Part shown: positions 17,897 to 27,292 of the stretch, piece after piece | Position numbering within the stretch: the stretch's first letter is position 1 | Layout of the letters: each line of letters starts with the position of its first letter | Assembly (NCBI RefSeq): GCF_025917685.1 | Contig: NZ_CP089518.1 | Span: forward strand, 2,171,001-2,235,000 | Source of the DNA: Bacillus cereus | GTDB lineage: Bacteria > Bacillota > Bacilli > Bacillales > Bacillaceae_G | Length of the DNA stretch: 64,000 bases | Direction of reading: 5' to 3' | The notes under the pieces: model-generated | The model's database searches: none | The model's input: the letters and a program-made list of their open reading frames with translations, nothing else | What the model was told of the DNA's origin: nothing | Program-made: the position numbers and the translations under genes

Positions 17897-18134
17897 ATTT
17901 TTCACACCTTTCAATTCTTATTGTACGCAAGAATTAAAAAGGATGCAAAAAAAAGTAGTTTTGAACAGAAAAATAATTAAAAAATGAGAAAGAAAAAGAG
18001 ATATATGAATAAAACTTATTTAATAAGAAAGGAAAAATAAATTTTATCAACAGAAATTAACAAAATGTGACAATAATCTATTAACGAAATGTATTTTTTG
18101 TGTTAATATTCAAAATATAAAGGGTATTCGTCGT

Positions 18135-19268
18135 ATGGAAATGGAGGGAATGGAGGTTTTTCCAATCGATAAGGATATTAAAGAAGTATTTTGTTCGCAC
18201 TTGAAAAACAACAAGCACCAATTCGTAGAGAACTGGAAAAACAAAATGATAATTTCCGAAAAAGATCCATTTAAACAAGAAGTAGTTCAAAATGGAGAAG
18301 ATTTATTAGAGTTAATTATCGAACTTGTTATGGAAGATAAAGATATTAATTATCTTCAACCATTATGTGAGAAAATTGCTATTGAGCGTGCAGGGGCAGA
18401 TGTGAATATTGGAGATTTTGTCTATAATGCAAATGTGGGAAGAAATGAACTTTTTGAAGCAATGTGCGAATTGGATGTAAGCGCTCGTGAACTGAAACCG
18501 ATTATGGCCAAAATACATATTTGTTTTGACAAATTAATTTATTATACCGTTTTAAAATACTCAGAAATTATATCGAAAAATTTAGAAGAAAAACAGCAAT
18601 ATATAAACGAAACACATAAAGAAAGGCTTACGATTCTAGGGCAAATGTCGGCTAGTTTTGTCCATGAATTTCGTAATCCGCTAACTTCAATTATGGGATT
18701 TGTAAAGTTATTGAAGACAGACCATCCTAATCTATCGTATTTAGATATTATTTCACATGAATTAGATCAATTGAATTTTAGGATTTCACAATTTTTACTT
18801 GTGTCGAAAAAAGAAATGTGGAATGAATCTGAACGTTTTTGGCTAAATGATTTGTTTCAAGATATTATACAATTTTTGTATCCAAGTTTAGTAAATGCAA
18901 ATGTTTTGATTGAAAAAAAATTGCCATATCCTATTCCACTTATTGGCTACCGGAGTGAAGTGAGACAAGTATTTTTAAATATTTTAATGAATTCAATTGA
19001 TGCTCTTGAATCGGTGAAAGAAGAGCGGAAAATTATCATTGATGTATTTGAAGAGGATACCACTATTCGCATTGTTATAAAAAATAATGGGCCTATGATT
19101 CCAGCGGAAAGTGTAGAAACCATTTTTGAGCCATTTGTAACTACTAAAAAGCTAGGAACTGGAATTGGACTATTTGTATGTAAACAAATTGTAGAAAAGC
19201 ATAAAGGATCCATATTATGTCGTTCGAATAACGACTGGACAGAATTTCAAATTGAGTTTCAAAAGTAA
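18135..19268 (+). CDS. Soluble sporulation-type sensor histidine kinase (BA2291-like) with altered G1 box
   Basis: A 377-residue protein without membrane segments. Residues 1-150 form an all-helical sensor domain. The DHp helix carries the phosphoacceptor His177 in ASFVHEFRNPLTS, followed by the N box (Asn286 in NILMNSIDA) and the G2 region GTGIGLFVCKQIVEKHKG. Kinases of this form phosphorylate Spo0F in the sporulation phosphorelay. The usual DxGxG G1 box reads NNGPM (317-321): its adenine-contacting Asp is Asn and the last Gly is Met. B. anthracis BA2291, which has a strongly modified G1 motif, uses GTP rather than ATP. Position near kamA also fits BA2291. Confidence 0.82.
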   Translation: MEMEGMEVFPIDKDIKEVFCSHLKNNKHQFVENWKNKMIISEKDPFKQEVVQNGEDLLELIIELVMEDKDINYLQPLCEKIAIERAGADVNIGDFVYNANVGRNELFEAMCELDVSARELKPIMAKIHICFDKLIYYTVLKYSEIISKNLEEKQQYINETHKERLTILGQMSASFVHEFRNPLTSIMGFVKLLKTDHPNLSYLDIISHELDQLNFRISQFLLVSKKEMWNESERFWLNDLFQDIIQFLYPSLVNANVLIEKKLPYPIPLIGYRSEVRQVFLNILMNSIDALESVKEERKIIIDVFEEDTTIRIVIKNNGPMIPAESVETIFEPFVTTKKLGTGIGLFVCKQIVEKHKGSILCRSNNDWTEFQIEFQK

Positions 19269-19302
19269 ACAGTCTACACCATAGGAATGGTGTAGACTGT
19301 TT
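19267..19302. terminator. Bidirectional terminator between kinase and DUF4397 gene
   Basis: A perfect 16-bp stem AAACAGTCTACACCAT/ATGGTGTAGACTGTTT with a 4-nt loop lies between convergent stops. Confidence 0.9.
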
Positions 19303-20051
19303 TAATTTGTAAGTATAACGGCCTCTAACTTTGGATCCTCAGTTGAATAACCTATTATTGAAATTGTGTAAATTGAATTTGGTTCAACGTTGAACTTAGG
19401 AATGGTTAATAGTACTTTTTTTGAATCAGCAAGTGAAACTTCAATATCTGCTGTACCAGGGCTAACTTGTAAAAAATCTGTTACTTGTTTAAAGAGTACA
19501 TTTTCAAATAAATGATCCCCATCTTTCAAATTAACATTTACAACCGGAGTGTCTGGTGAAAAATGTGCAAACCGTATTTTTGCTTGACCAGATGGTAAAT
19601 GAGTATTATCAAGAATAGGTTGTAATTGGAGATGATTATCGCTATTGACTGCTGCAAGGGTATAAGTGTGATTCCCCATTATGGGTACTAATGCTGAGAA
19701 TATTGGAGTTTCGTTTCCAACAGGGACAATATCAATACGGTATTTACCTTGTACTAATGATAAGTAAGGACTGAATTGTTTAAAGGAAATATTTTTAATC
19801 ACTTTTTGTCCATTTACAATAATATCAACTGCTGGTGTATGGGGAGCTGTGTGGAAAATTCTCATATGTGACGGCAAAGTTGCTTCTTGTGAATCTCTCT
19901 TTTCATATGCTTGTACAAGTTTTGTAATTGCATCATGATATTTCATATAGAGTTCCACATACTTTTTAGGATTGCTATATTGGTAGTAACGAGCAAGTTG
20001 TTCGTAACGTGCAGCTTCTTGTCCGTATTTTTCAATTTCGGATTGAGTCAT
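19302..20051 (-). CDS. DUF4397 domain protein
   Basis: A 249-residue protein. Residues 1-65 are helical and charged. From about residue 65 come two beta-rich segments starting with the DUF4397 signatures MRIFHTAPHTPAVDIIVNG and IRFAHFSPDTPVVNVNLK. Relatives are often exported or spore/cell-surface associated, but no signal peptide is visible here. The ATG at 20051 follows GAGGAATG; an in-frame ATG seven codons upstream is less well placed. Function is unknown. Confidence 0.8.
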   Translation of the reverse strand: MTQSEIEKYGQEAARYEQLARYYQYSNPKKYVELYMKYHDAITKLVQAYEKRDSQEATLPSHMRIFHTAPHTPAVDIIVNGQKVIKNISFKQFSPYLSLVQGKYRIDIVPVGNETPIFSALVPIMGNHTYTLAAVNSDNHLQLQPILDNTHLPSGQAKIRFAHFSPDTPVVNVNLKDGDHLFENVLFKQVTDFLQVSPGTADIEVSLADSKKVLLTIPKFNVEPNSIYTISIIGYSTEDPKLEAVILTN

Positions 20052-20193
20052 AAAACATTCCTCCTTCATCATTACAACTATATGCGAAGCTGGAAAGAAG
20101 ATATGCGAAAAAAACTGTTTTTCTAAAAGGAAAAGTTAAAATAGGGATTTTTTTATTTATAGGCAAACACACATACAAATCGGTAATTGTCCT

Positions 20194-20336
20194 ACATAAT
20201 TTATAAAGGAAAGGTAGTTTGACTTTGAAGGAAGGAGCACAATGGGGATGTGGATATCCCGGGTATGTAGTGTGAATTTAGTTATGGAGGATTTCGTGCT
20301 TTAGGCTGTGGTACAAATGTTGGATTTGCACTATAA
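20194..20336 (+). pseudogene. Decayed YjcZ-type small Gly/Cys/Tyr-rich spore protein
   Basis: A strong RBS (AAGGAAGGAG) precedes an ATG at 20242. Joining three frames gives MGCGYPGYVV, then FSYGGFRALGCGTNVGFAL, then an IVFLF-like tail, the pattern of the small YjcZ family (Gly/Tyr/Cys-rich, then a GFALIVVLFIL helix). At least two frameshifts and a stop at 20334 break it. A CATAATTTA element at 20194 with AC 18 bp upstream resembles a sigma-K promoter, and a terminator follows at 20402. Identification is by eye. Confidence 0.55.
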
Positions 20337-20401
20337 GTATTTCTATTCCCAATAAGTGAACTGGCTGGAAAAGGTAATATCGGATAAAAGAGCGTCGTGC
20401 C

Positions 20402-20435
20402 GAACTGATTACTGTGGTTAATCGGTTCTTTTTTT
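20402..20435 (+). terminator. Terminator after the YjcZ-like remnant
   Basis: GAACTGATTA/TAATCGGTTC (one G-U pair) is followed by T7. No intact gene precedes it. Confidence 0.8.
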
Positions 20436-20869
20436 ATTGTTTTAAATAGATGGTACTACTTGTTTAGTAATAGTTACGATAATTGTGGTTTGTTATCTAT
20501 ATAGTGAAGTAAAATGTCGAATTTTGTTTGAAAATATGCAATATAAAGTAGGATAATAGGAAGGAGATTAACGGGAGTTCCGTCGAAGTTTACACAATGT
20601 CGGCAATTGAAGGAAGCTGATATTATGTTAAAAAAGCATTTAATTTGTTGTTATCTTAAATCAAGGAGGGGTGTTTAAGCGTACAGATAAGGATTGGTCT
20701 TTAATTCATGTTCTGAATTTTCTGTTTTTAAATTAATATTTTGCACTCATTTGTATATTTTATAATAGTTTTTTGATAAATTCACTGCTTTCGCAGAGGG
20801 TTCTTTTTTATGAAAGAAACGTCAATTTTCTTCATATATATATACAAATTGGAGAAATGGGGGAGCGCT
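20436..20869. other. Upstream region of the yodT operon
   Basis: This stretch is AT-rich without a supported gene. TATAAT lies at 20761, with TTGCAC only 14 bp ahead, so no promoter is called. No GG-N10-GC sigma-54 element is present, unlike the kamA upstream region. A small CTGCTTTCGCAG hairpin lies just before the gene. Confidence 0.5.
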
Positions 20870-22180
20870 ATGCGCGATTACTTAATTAAACCACTTGTTG
20901 GTCAGCCGTATCCAATGATTTCACATGGAGAAGGTGTTTATTTGTATGATCAAAACGGAAACAAATATTTTGATGGTTCGTCAGGAGCAATTACGGCAGG
21001 TATTGGGCATGGCGTAAAGGAGATTGCAGACGTTATTAAAAAGCAAGCAGAGGAGATTGCTTTCGTATATAGGTCACAGTTTACGAGTGAACCAGCTGAA
21101 AAATTAGCGAAGAAGTTAAGTGATTTAAGTGTAGGAGATTTGAACTGGAGCTTTTTTGTAAATAGTGGTACGGAAGCAAATGAAACAGCTATGAAAATTG
21201 CAATTCAGCATTTTCAGGAGCGCGGTATTCAAGGGAAACATAAAATTTTGTCACGATGGATGAGCTATCATGGTATTACTATGGGAGCCTTATCAATGTC
21301 TGGGCATCCGCTGCGCAGACAACGTTTCGTATCTATTTTGGAAGATTATCCAACTATTCCAGCTCCTTACTGTTTCAGATGCCCTGTACAGAAGGTATAT
21401 CCAACTTGTCAGCTTGCTTGTGCGACTGAACTAGAAAGAGCGATTGACCGAATTGGTGCAGAACATATTGCAGCTTTTATCGCTGAACCGATTATTGGGG
21501 CTGCTGGAGGCGCGATTGTCCCGCCGAAAGAATATTATAAAGTAATTAAAGATATTTGTAGTCATTACGATATATTATTTATTGCGGATGAAGTAATGAC
21601 TGGACTTGGTCGTACTGGTGCATGGTTTGCGATGGAGCACTGGGGTGTAGAACCGGATATTATGACGCTTGGTAAGGGGCTAGGAGCGGGGTATACACCA
21701 ATGGCAGCGACAGTTGTAAGTGACCGTGTTATGGAGCCGATTTTACGTGGATCACGTTCTGTAATGAGCGGGCATACGCTTAGTGCAAATCCATTGTCTG
21801 CAGCAACGGCATTAGCTGTTATTGAATATATGGAGAAACATAATCTACCTGAAAAAACAGCAGAAAAGGGAGAGTATTTATTAAAAGGTTTACAGAAAGT
21901 TCAGCAACAATCGACAATTATTGCCGATGTACGTGGAAAAGGATTGCTAATTGGAATAGAATTGCAACCGTTTACAAAAGCGTCGGAACTTATTTCGGTT
22001 GCGGCTAAAAATGGATTACTCTTATACCAAGCTGTTTCAGGGCAAGCAGGAAAAGAGGATAGTGCACTGCTTGTTGCACCACCAATGACAACTACATATT
22101 CCGAGTTAGATGAATTACTTTCAATTTTTGTAAAGAGCGTGGAAGAGATGATGCAAAAAGGAGGGCATAGTATCGCATGA
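20870..22180 (+). CDS. yodT: Class III aminotransferase YodT
   Basis: A 436-residue PLP enzyme of the omega-amino acid aminotransferase class. It has NSGTEANETAMKIA (phosphate binding), FIADEVMTGLGRTG with the PLP-ring Asp, and the Schiff-base Lys in TLGKGLGAGY. The gene order yodT-yodS-yodR-yodQ-yodP(ablB)-kamA matches B. subtilis, so the likely substrate is a beta-lysine-derived amino acid. ATG 20870 follows GGGGAG; an upstream in-frame ATG at 20810 has no RBS and adds an untypical AT-rich extension. Its stop overlaps the yodS start (ATGA). Confidence 0.88.
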   Translation: MRDYLIKPLVGQPYPMISHGEGVYLYDQNGNKYFDGSSGAITAGIGHGVKEIADVIKKQAEEIAFVYRSQFTSEPAEKLAKKLSDLSVGDLNWSFFVNSGTEANETAMKIAIQHFQERGIQGKHKILSRWMSYHGITMGALSMSGHPLRRQRFVSILEDYPTIPAPYCFRCPVQKVYPTCQLACATELERAIDRIGAEHIAAFIAEPIIGAAGGAIVPPKEYYKVIKDICSHYDILFIADEVMTGLGRTGAWFAMEHWGVEPDIMTLGKGLGAGYTPMAATVVSDRVMEPILRGSRSVMSGHTLSANPLSAATALAVIEYMEKHNLPEKTAEKGEYLLKGLQKVQQQSTIIADVRGKGLLIGIELQPFTKASELISVAAKNGLLLYQAVSGQAGKEDSALLVAPPMTTTYSELDELLSIFVKSVEEMMQKGGHSIA

Positions 22181-22875
22181 CAACTATTACAAATACATTC
22201 GGTAAATTAAAAGAAGTAGAGGAAGTAATTTCTTTGTTCCATGATGATATGACATTAATGTTTGGGGGATTTGGAGGGATTGGATCCCCTCCATCTTTAA
22301 TTCAAGCTGTTTTAGATAAAGGCATTACGAATTTGAATTTAATAGGAAATGATACTGGATTTCCTGATGTAGGAATCGGTCGTCTTGTTACGAATGAAAG
22401 GGTTAAATCTTTAGTTACTTCTCATATTGGATCAAACCCAAATGCGGGAAGACAATTAAATGAAGGCAGATTGCAGATTGAGTTTTCTCCGCAAGGAACA
22501 TTAGCAGAGCGTATTCGCGCTGGTGGTGTAGGCCTTGGTGGTATTTTAGTTGATGTTGGTGTCGATACGATTGTAGAAGAAGGAAAACGAACAGTTGAAA
22601 TGAATGGAAAGACATATTTAGTTGAAACAGCTTTAACGGCTGAAGTCGCAATTGTATATGCGAAAAAAGCGGATCCGTTTGGAAATCTGGTATTTGATAA
22701 AAGCGCTCGTAATATGAATCCGCACGTAGCTATGGCTGGGGACATAACGATTGTAGAAGCAGAAGAAATTGTTCCACTTGGAAGTTTAGATCCAGAAGAA
22801 ATTGTCGTCCCGGGTGTATTTGTAAATTATATCGTGCCATCGGAAGGAGTGAATTGGAAATGGGTATGGGCGTAG
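22177..22875 (+). CDS. yodS: CoA-transferase alpha subunit YodS
   Basis: A 232-residue family I (SCOT-type) CoA-transferase subunit A. The N-terminal glycine-rich CoA loop reads LMFGGFGGIGSPPSLI, and VGLGGILVDVGVDT follows. With YodR it should move CoA between an acyl-CoA donor and a carboxylic acid, here probably an intermediate of beta-lysine breakdown. It overlaps yodT by 4 bp, and its end overlaps the start of yodR, consistent with a stoichiometric heteromer. Confidence 0.88.
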   Translation: MTTITNTFGKLKEVEEVISLFHDDMTLMFGGFGGIGSPPSLIQAVLDKGITNLNLIGNDTGFPDVGIGRLVTNERVKSLVTSHIGSNPNAGRQLNEGRLQIEFSPQGTLAERIRAGGVGLGGILVDVGVDTIVEEGKRTVEMNGKTYLVETALTAEVAIVYAKKADPFGNLVFDKSARNMNPHVAMAGDITIVEAEEIVPLGSLDPEEIVVPGVFVNYIVPSEGVNWKWVWA

Positions 22876-23522
22876 AAGTGAGAGATAAGATTGCAAGACG
22901 TGCAGCGAGAGAAATTCAAAATGGCATGATTGTAAATTTAGGTATTGGAATTCCATCGCTTGTACCGAATCATTTGCCAGAAGATATGAATGTTATGTTT
23001 CACGCAGAAAACGGTATTGTCGGTATGGGACCAACGCCAAGTAAAGGGAATGAAGATGAGAATTTATGTAATGCAGCTGGTTTACCAACATCGCTCATTA
23101 CAGGAGCAAGTTATTTCGATAGCTGCATGGCGTTTGGCATGATTCGAAAAGGATTACTTGATGTTACGATACTTGGTTCGTTACAAGTAAGTGAAAATGG
23201 TGATTTAGCAAACTGGATTGTACCAGGAAAACGCGTTCCAGGTATTGGAGGAGCGATGGATTTAGCGCAAAAAGCGAAGCGAGTCGTTGTTGTGATGAAT
23301 CATGTGGATAAATACGGAAATGCAAAGATTGTTTCGGAATGTACATTGCCATTAACTTCGAAAAAATGTGTAGATTTAATTATTACAGACATGGCTGTAA
23401 TGGAAGTGACTCCAAGTGGACTTGTCTTACAAGAATTAATGAGTCCGTACACTGTAGAAGATGTAAAACGACATACGACGGCTGATTTTCAAATAAGCTC
23501 AAATTTACTAGTAATTGAATGA
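22860..23522 (+). CDS. yodR: CoA-transferase beta subunit YodR
   Basis: A 220-residue SCOT-type subunit B. The catalytic glutamate lies in HAENGIVGMGP, which forms the glutamyl-CoA intermediate; NLGIGIPSLVPNHLP precedes it and GSLQVSENGDLANWIVPGK follows. ATG 22860 has GGAAGGAG 10 bp upstream; an in-frame TTG at 22854 is too close. Translation is coupled to yodS by a 16-bp overlap. Confidence 0.88.
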   Translation: MGMGVEVRDKIARRAAREIQNGMIVNLGIGIPSLVPNHLPEDMNVMFHAENGIVGMGPTPSKGNEDENLCNAAGLPTSLITGASYFDSCMAFGMIRKGLLDVTILGSLQVSENGDLANWIVPGKRVPGIGGAMDLAQKAKRVVVVMNHVDKYGNAKIVSECTLPLTSKKCVDLIITDMAVMEVTPSGLVLQELMSPYTVEDVKRHTTADFQISSNLLVIE

Positions 23523-23537
23523 GGGGAGCTGTAATAT

Positions 23538-24806
23538 ATGGAGCAATTAAAAAAACAAGTTTGTGATTATATTGAGAGTCATGAAGAAGAGAGCGTAAAA
23601 TTTTTAACACGATTAATTCAAGAAAAGAGCGTATCTGGTGATGAAAGTGGTGCGCAGGCAATTGTTATTGAAAAGTTGCGTGAGTTAGGTCTAGACCTCG
23701 ACATTTGGGAGCCTGCTTTTAATGAAATAAAAGATCACCCTTATTTCGTATCACCTCGTACAAGCTTTACAGATAGCCCGAACATTGTAGCGACTTTAAA
23801 AGGAAGTGGCGAAGGGAAATCTATGATTTTAAATGGCCATATTGATGTCGTGCCAGAAGGCGATGTAAATCAGTGGGACCATCATCCGTATAGTGGAGAG
23901 AAAATAGGAAACCGCATATATGGACGTGGAACAACAGATATGAAAGGCGGCAATGTCTCACTTATGCTTGCGATGGAAGCGATTATTGAATGTGGTATTG
24001 AACTAAAAGGTGATATACATTTTCAAAGTGTAATAGAAGAAGAGAGCGGTGGGGCAGGAACATTAGCAGCTATTTTACGAGGGTATAAGGCAGATGGCGT
24101 TATTATTCCTGAGCCGACGAATATGAAATTTTTTCCGAAACAACAAGGGTCAATGTGGTTTCGTCTACATATAAAAGGCAAAGCAGCACACGGTGGTACA
24201 CGTTATGAAGGAGTAAGTGCTATAGAAAAAAGTATGTTTGTTGTAGATCATTTGAGAAAATTAGAAGAGAAGAGAAATAGTCGAATTACAGATCCATTAT
24301 TTAAGGGGATTCCGATTCCGATTCCAATTAACGTTGGGAAAATTGAAGGGGGAAGCTGGCCAAGTTCTGTTCCCGATTCATTAATTTTAGAAGGAAGATG
24401 TGGTATTGCGCCGAATGAGACTATAGAGGCAGCAAAAGAAGAGTTTGAAGGCTGGATTGGTGAATTAAAAGAAGTGGATAGTTGGTTTGTAAAAAATCCT
24501 GTAGAAGTAGAATGGTTTGGAGCGAGATGGGTTCCTGGTGAACTAGAAGAAAATCATCCGCTTATTACAACGCTTGGGCATAACTTTGTTGAAATTGAAG
24601 GGAACGAACCGATTATAGAAGCATCGCCATGGGGAACAGATGGAGGTTTGTTCACACAAATCGCTAACGTACCAACGATAGTATTTGGTCCAGGAGAGAC
24701 GAAAGTAGCACATTATCCAAACGAATATATAGAAGTTGATAAAATGATTGCTGCCGCGAAAATAATTGCATGTACATTACTAGATTGGTGTGAGGTGAAG
24801 AAATGA
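23538..24806 (+). CDS. yodQ: M20-family deacetylase YodQ
   Basis: A 422-residue M20/ArgE-DapE-type metallohydrolase. Metal and catalytic motifs are NGHIDVVPEGD, GRGTTDMKGG, the Glu pair in VIEEESGG and the dimerisation-domain KGKAAHGG. Placed with AblB, it most likely removes the acetyl group from N6-acetyl-beta-lysine or a derived acid, opening its catabolism. The ATG follows GAGGGGAG, and the stop overlaps the ablB start (ATGA). The substrate is inferred from context. Confidence 0.87.
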   Translation: MEQLKKQVCDYIESHEEESVKFLTRLIQEKSVSGDESGAQAIVIEKLRELGLDLDIWEPAFNEIKDHPYFVSPRTSFTDSPNIVATLKGSGEGKSMILNGHIDVVPEGDVNQWDHHPYSGEKIGNRIYGRGTTDMKGGNVSLMLAMEAIIECGIELKGDIHFQSVIEEESGGAGTLAAILRGYKADGVIIPEPTNMKFFPKQQGSMWFRLHIKGKAAHGGTRYEGVSAIEKSMFVVDHLRKLEEKRNSRITDPLFKGIPIPIPINVGKIEGGSWPSSVPDSLILEGRCGIAPNETIEAAKEEFEGWIGELKEVDSWFVKNPVEVEWFGARWVPGELEENHPLITTLGHNFVEIEGNEPIIEASPWGTDGGLFTQIANVPTIVFGPGETKVAHYPNEYIEVDKMIAAAKIIACTLLDWCEVKK

Positions 24807-25702
24807 AATACTATGAATCTTTTAGTGAACAGACAAAGTATTACACAGTAGAAGGGGTATTAGACTATTTTAATAAACGTGTTAGAGTTGATCACTATAC
24901 AGGAAATGTTGAACGCATTATACAAACAATCGATGAATTAGCAGAGAAACATTCTTTCACTAAATGTATTATTAAAGGAAAGGGAGAGCATGTTTCAACA
25001 TGGCTCTCTTTCGGTTTCTTATTGGAAGCAACGATACCTCATTATTTTCAAGGTCACGATGCGTACTTCTTCGTGAAATATCATTCCAATGAAAGACGAA
25101 ATAGTATTCATTGGAATGAGGAAGATAGCATTTTAAGTGGTGTAAAAGCAAAAGAAGTGAAAGAAAAAATAGTCCCAGAGGAGTTTGTGTTAAGAAAAGC
25201 GACAGAAGAAGACGCGGAAGAATTAGCAATTGTCTTTGGGAAAGTATTTGAAGTTTATCCGACACCTTTAAATGAAGCGAGTTATGTAAAGCAGACGATG
25301 AAGGAAGACGATACAATTTACTATGTTTATGAATTTAAAGGGAAAATTATTAGTACAGCATCTGCTGAGATGAATGTGAAAGAAGGTAATGCAGAATTAA
25401 CGAATTGTGCTACATTACCTGAATATCGAAAACATGGTTTTATGAAAAGTTTGCTAATTAAGTTAGAGGAAGAACTTCAAGAAAGATCTATTTTTTGTTC
25501 GTATACAATTGCTCGTTCGCTATCTTTCGGTATGAATGCAGCCTTTCATCAATTAGGCTATACATATACGGGAAGGCTCGCGAATAATTGCTACATTTTT
25601 GATAAGTTGGAAGATATGAATATATGGGTGAAAGATTTATCAAGCTATTCGAACGCAGTAAGATTCCCGCCTCAAAATTCGGCTGTAAAGCAAAGCAGTT
25701 AG
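24803..25702 (+). CDS. ablB: Beta-lysine N6-acetyltransferase AblB (YodP), with repeat-encoded C-terminus
   Basis: A 299-residue protein. The N-terminal ~135 residues are specific to AblB. Residues about 145-270 form a GNAT domain (ATLPEYRKHGFMKSLLIKLEEE as the acetyl-CoA loop). It acetylates beta-lysine made by KamA; N6-acetyl-beta-lysine is a compatible solute in archaea and has been reported in B. cereus. The last ~21 codons, from 25636, lie inside a bcr1 repeat, so the tail NAVRFPPQNSAVKQSS comes from the insertion. Without it the frame would end soon after WVKDL, close to the length of B. subtilis YodP. Confidence 0.87.
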   Translation: MKYYESFSEQTKYYTVEGVLDYFNKRVRVDHYTGNVERIIQTIDELAEKHSFTKCIIKGKGEHVSTWLSFGFLLEATIPHYFQGHDAYFFVKYHSNERRNSIHWNEEDSILSGVKAKEVKEKIVPEEFVLRKATEEDAEELAIVFGKVFEVYPTPLNEASYVKQTMKEDDTIYYVYEFKGKIISTASAEMNVKEGNAELTNCATLPEYRKHGFMKSLLIKLEEELQERSIFCSYTIARSLSFGMNAAFHQLGYTYTGRLANNCYIFDKLEDMNIWVKDLSSYSNAVRFPPQNSAVKQSS

Positions 25703-25764
25703 GTGGGAGTCAGGATAATAATCAGTGGGGATGAATAAAGCCCCACTGATTAAAGTTTCACTTA
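25636..25764 (+). repeat. bcr1 element overlapping the 3' end of ablB
   Basis: Starts with TTTAT and shares GCAGTAAGA, CCTCAAAATTC and the terminal AATCAGTGGGG/CCCCACTGATT hairpin plus AAAGTTTCACTT with the copy at 55060. It lacks about 30 bp of the middle and its right TTTAT is degenerate. Confidence 0.75.
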
Positions 25765-25846
25765 ACCATAAATAAGCGATAAAAATATATACAAATTTCA
25801 TCAAAATAATGGAACGGAATCGTCATGCTTATAATCGCACAGAGGG

Positions 25847-25887
25847 ATGCCGAAAATTCGGCATGTATTTGCCAGATTTTCGGCAAA
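25847..25887. promoter_or_regulatory. Two tandem dyads upstream of the sigma-54 activator
   Basis: ATGCCGAAAATTCGGCAT (25847-25864) is a perfect 8-2-8 inverted repeat. TTTGCCAGATTTTCGGCAAA (25868-25887) is a second, imperfect copy, with centres 22 bp apart. They share GCC-N8-GGC, resemble activator half-sites, and lie just before the RBS of the regulator gene, which suggests autoregulation. Confidence 0.6.
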
Positions 25888-25900
25888 AGGGGGGATGACA

Positions 25901-27280
25901 TTGCTAGCAGTTTCGACACAAGAAGTCATTGAAGCGATTTTGGGCAGTATTGATGAGGCTATACACGCAGTAGATGAAAATGGAATTACAATTTTTTACA
26001 ATACCGTTGCAGCAAAACATGATGGATCCAAAATTGATAAAGTGTTAGGAAAGCATTTGTTAGAAGCGTTCCCTTCTTTATCTAGGGACACGAGTACATT
26101 GATGAAGGTGTTAGATACAAAAAAACCAATTGTACATCAAGCGCAGCATTATCAAAATTTAAATGGAGAAGATGTTTGTACGGTAAATACGACGTTACCT
26201 ATTTTTATAGATGGAAATATTGCTGGTGCTGTTGAAATTGCAAAGGACTATTCTACAATTCAAAAACTTACTGATACAATAGTCGATTTACAGTCAAAAA
26301 TAAAGCGATCATCTGGCAAAAAAGCGATAAAAAAGCATGTTGCGTTTGAGACGATAGTAACTAATGATGCTCGGTTTAAACAGACGAAAGAATTAGCGCA
26401 AAAAGTAGCGCCAACTGATGCAAATGTTTTAATATATGGTGAAACTGGAACAGGGAAAGAGCTATTTGTGCAAGCCATTCATGAAGCGTCTAAACGGAAA
26501 AATAAGCCATTTATTGCACAAAACTGCGCAGCTTTGCCAGAGTCGCTATTAGAAAGTTTATTGTTTGGAACGACAAAAGGAAGCTATACAGGGGCAATTG
26601 AACGAGCTGGATTGTTTGAACTTGTAGATGGAGGAACATTGTTTTTAGATGAACTGAATTCAATGCCACTCGATTTACAAGCGAAAATGCTACGTGTATT
26701 AGAGGATGGAGTTATTCGTCGCATTGGTGATAATAAGACGAGAAAAGTAGATGTTCGCGTTATTACTGCGATGAATCAGCCTCCAGAAGTATGTTTAAGA
26801 GAAAATAAAATCCGCACTGATTTATACTATCGATTAAATGTGTTTTCATTATATATCCCGCCACTTCGCGAAAGAACTGAGGATGTACTGTTATTAGCGT
26901 CTTATTTTTTGAAAGAATATAATAAAAGTTATAAAAAAGGTGTACTTCAAATGGATAAGGAAGCAAAAGAAAGATTACAAGCTTATCAATGGCCAGGAAA
27001 TGTTCGTGAGTTAAAACATACGATTGAACATGCAGTCATTATTGCGGAAGGGAGTTCATTAACCGCAAAGTGTTTACCACGTATATTTAGGAAAGAGAAA
27101 CTTCCAAAGAAGAAAAGTATATTACCGCTTAGGGAAGCTCTTCATCAAACGGAAAAAGAATTAATAGATCAAGCGTTAATTGAAACGGAAGGGAATATTT
27201 TGCAAGCAGCAAAAATGTTAGGTATTCCGCGTCAAACGCTTCAATATAAACTGAGCAAGTACGACAAAACCGCCGAATAA
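25901..27280 (+). CDS. Sigma-54-dependent transcriptional activator (PAS, AAA+, Fis-type HTH)
   Basis: A 459-residue RocR/BkdR-type enhancer-binding protein. Residues about 5-105 form a PAS sensor ([15 protein letters not shown]). The AAA+ domain carries Walker A GETGTGKE, the sigma-54 contact loop GSYTGA (a variant of GAFTGA), Walker [10 protein letters not shown], and [16 protein letters not shown]. The C-terminal Fis-like helix-turn-helix is [22 protein letters not shown] 25901 follows AAGGGGGG at 6 bp; upstream in-frame starts lie on the dyads. It sits between ablB and kamA, where B. subtilis has no regulator, and a consensus -24/-12 promoter precedes kamA. Confidence 0.9.
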   Translation: MLAVSTQEVIEAILGSIDEAIHAVDENGITIFYNTVAAKHDGSKIDKVLGKHLLEAFPSLSRDTSTLMKVLDTKKPIVHQAQHYQNLNGEDVCTVNTTLPIFIDGNIAGAVEIAKDYSTIQKLTDTIVDLQSKIKRSSGKKAIKKHVAFETIVTNDARFKQTKELAQKVAPTDANVLIYGETGTGKELFVQAIHEASKRKNKPFIAQNCAALPESLLESLLFGTTKGSYTGAIERAGLFELVDGGTLFLDELNSMPLDLQAKMLRVLEDGVIRRIGDNKTRKVDVRVITAMNQPPEVCLRENKIRTDLYYRLNVFSLYIPPLRERTEDVLLLASYFLKEYNKSYKKGVLQMDKEAKERLQAYQWPGNVRELKHTIEHAVIIAEGSSLTAKCLPRIFRKEKLPKKKSILPLREALHQTEKELIDQALIETEGNILQAAKMLGIPRQTLQYKLSKYDKTAE

Positions 27281-27292
27281 TCGGCGGTTTTT
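27269..27292 (+). terminator. Terminator of the activator gene; also a third copy of its dyad
   Basis: ACCGCCGA/TCGGCGGT with an ATAA loop is followed by T5. Its core GCCGA-N4-TCGGC matches the dyad at 25847 and lies about 155 bp upstream of the kamA -24/-12 promoter, a typical enhancer distance. Confidence 0.7.

Noticed and set aside
20741..20766. TTGCAC/TATAAT as the yodT promoter
   Set aside because: The spacer is only 14 bp; no sigma-54 or clear sigma-E element was found either, so the promoter remains unassigned.
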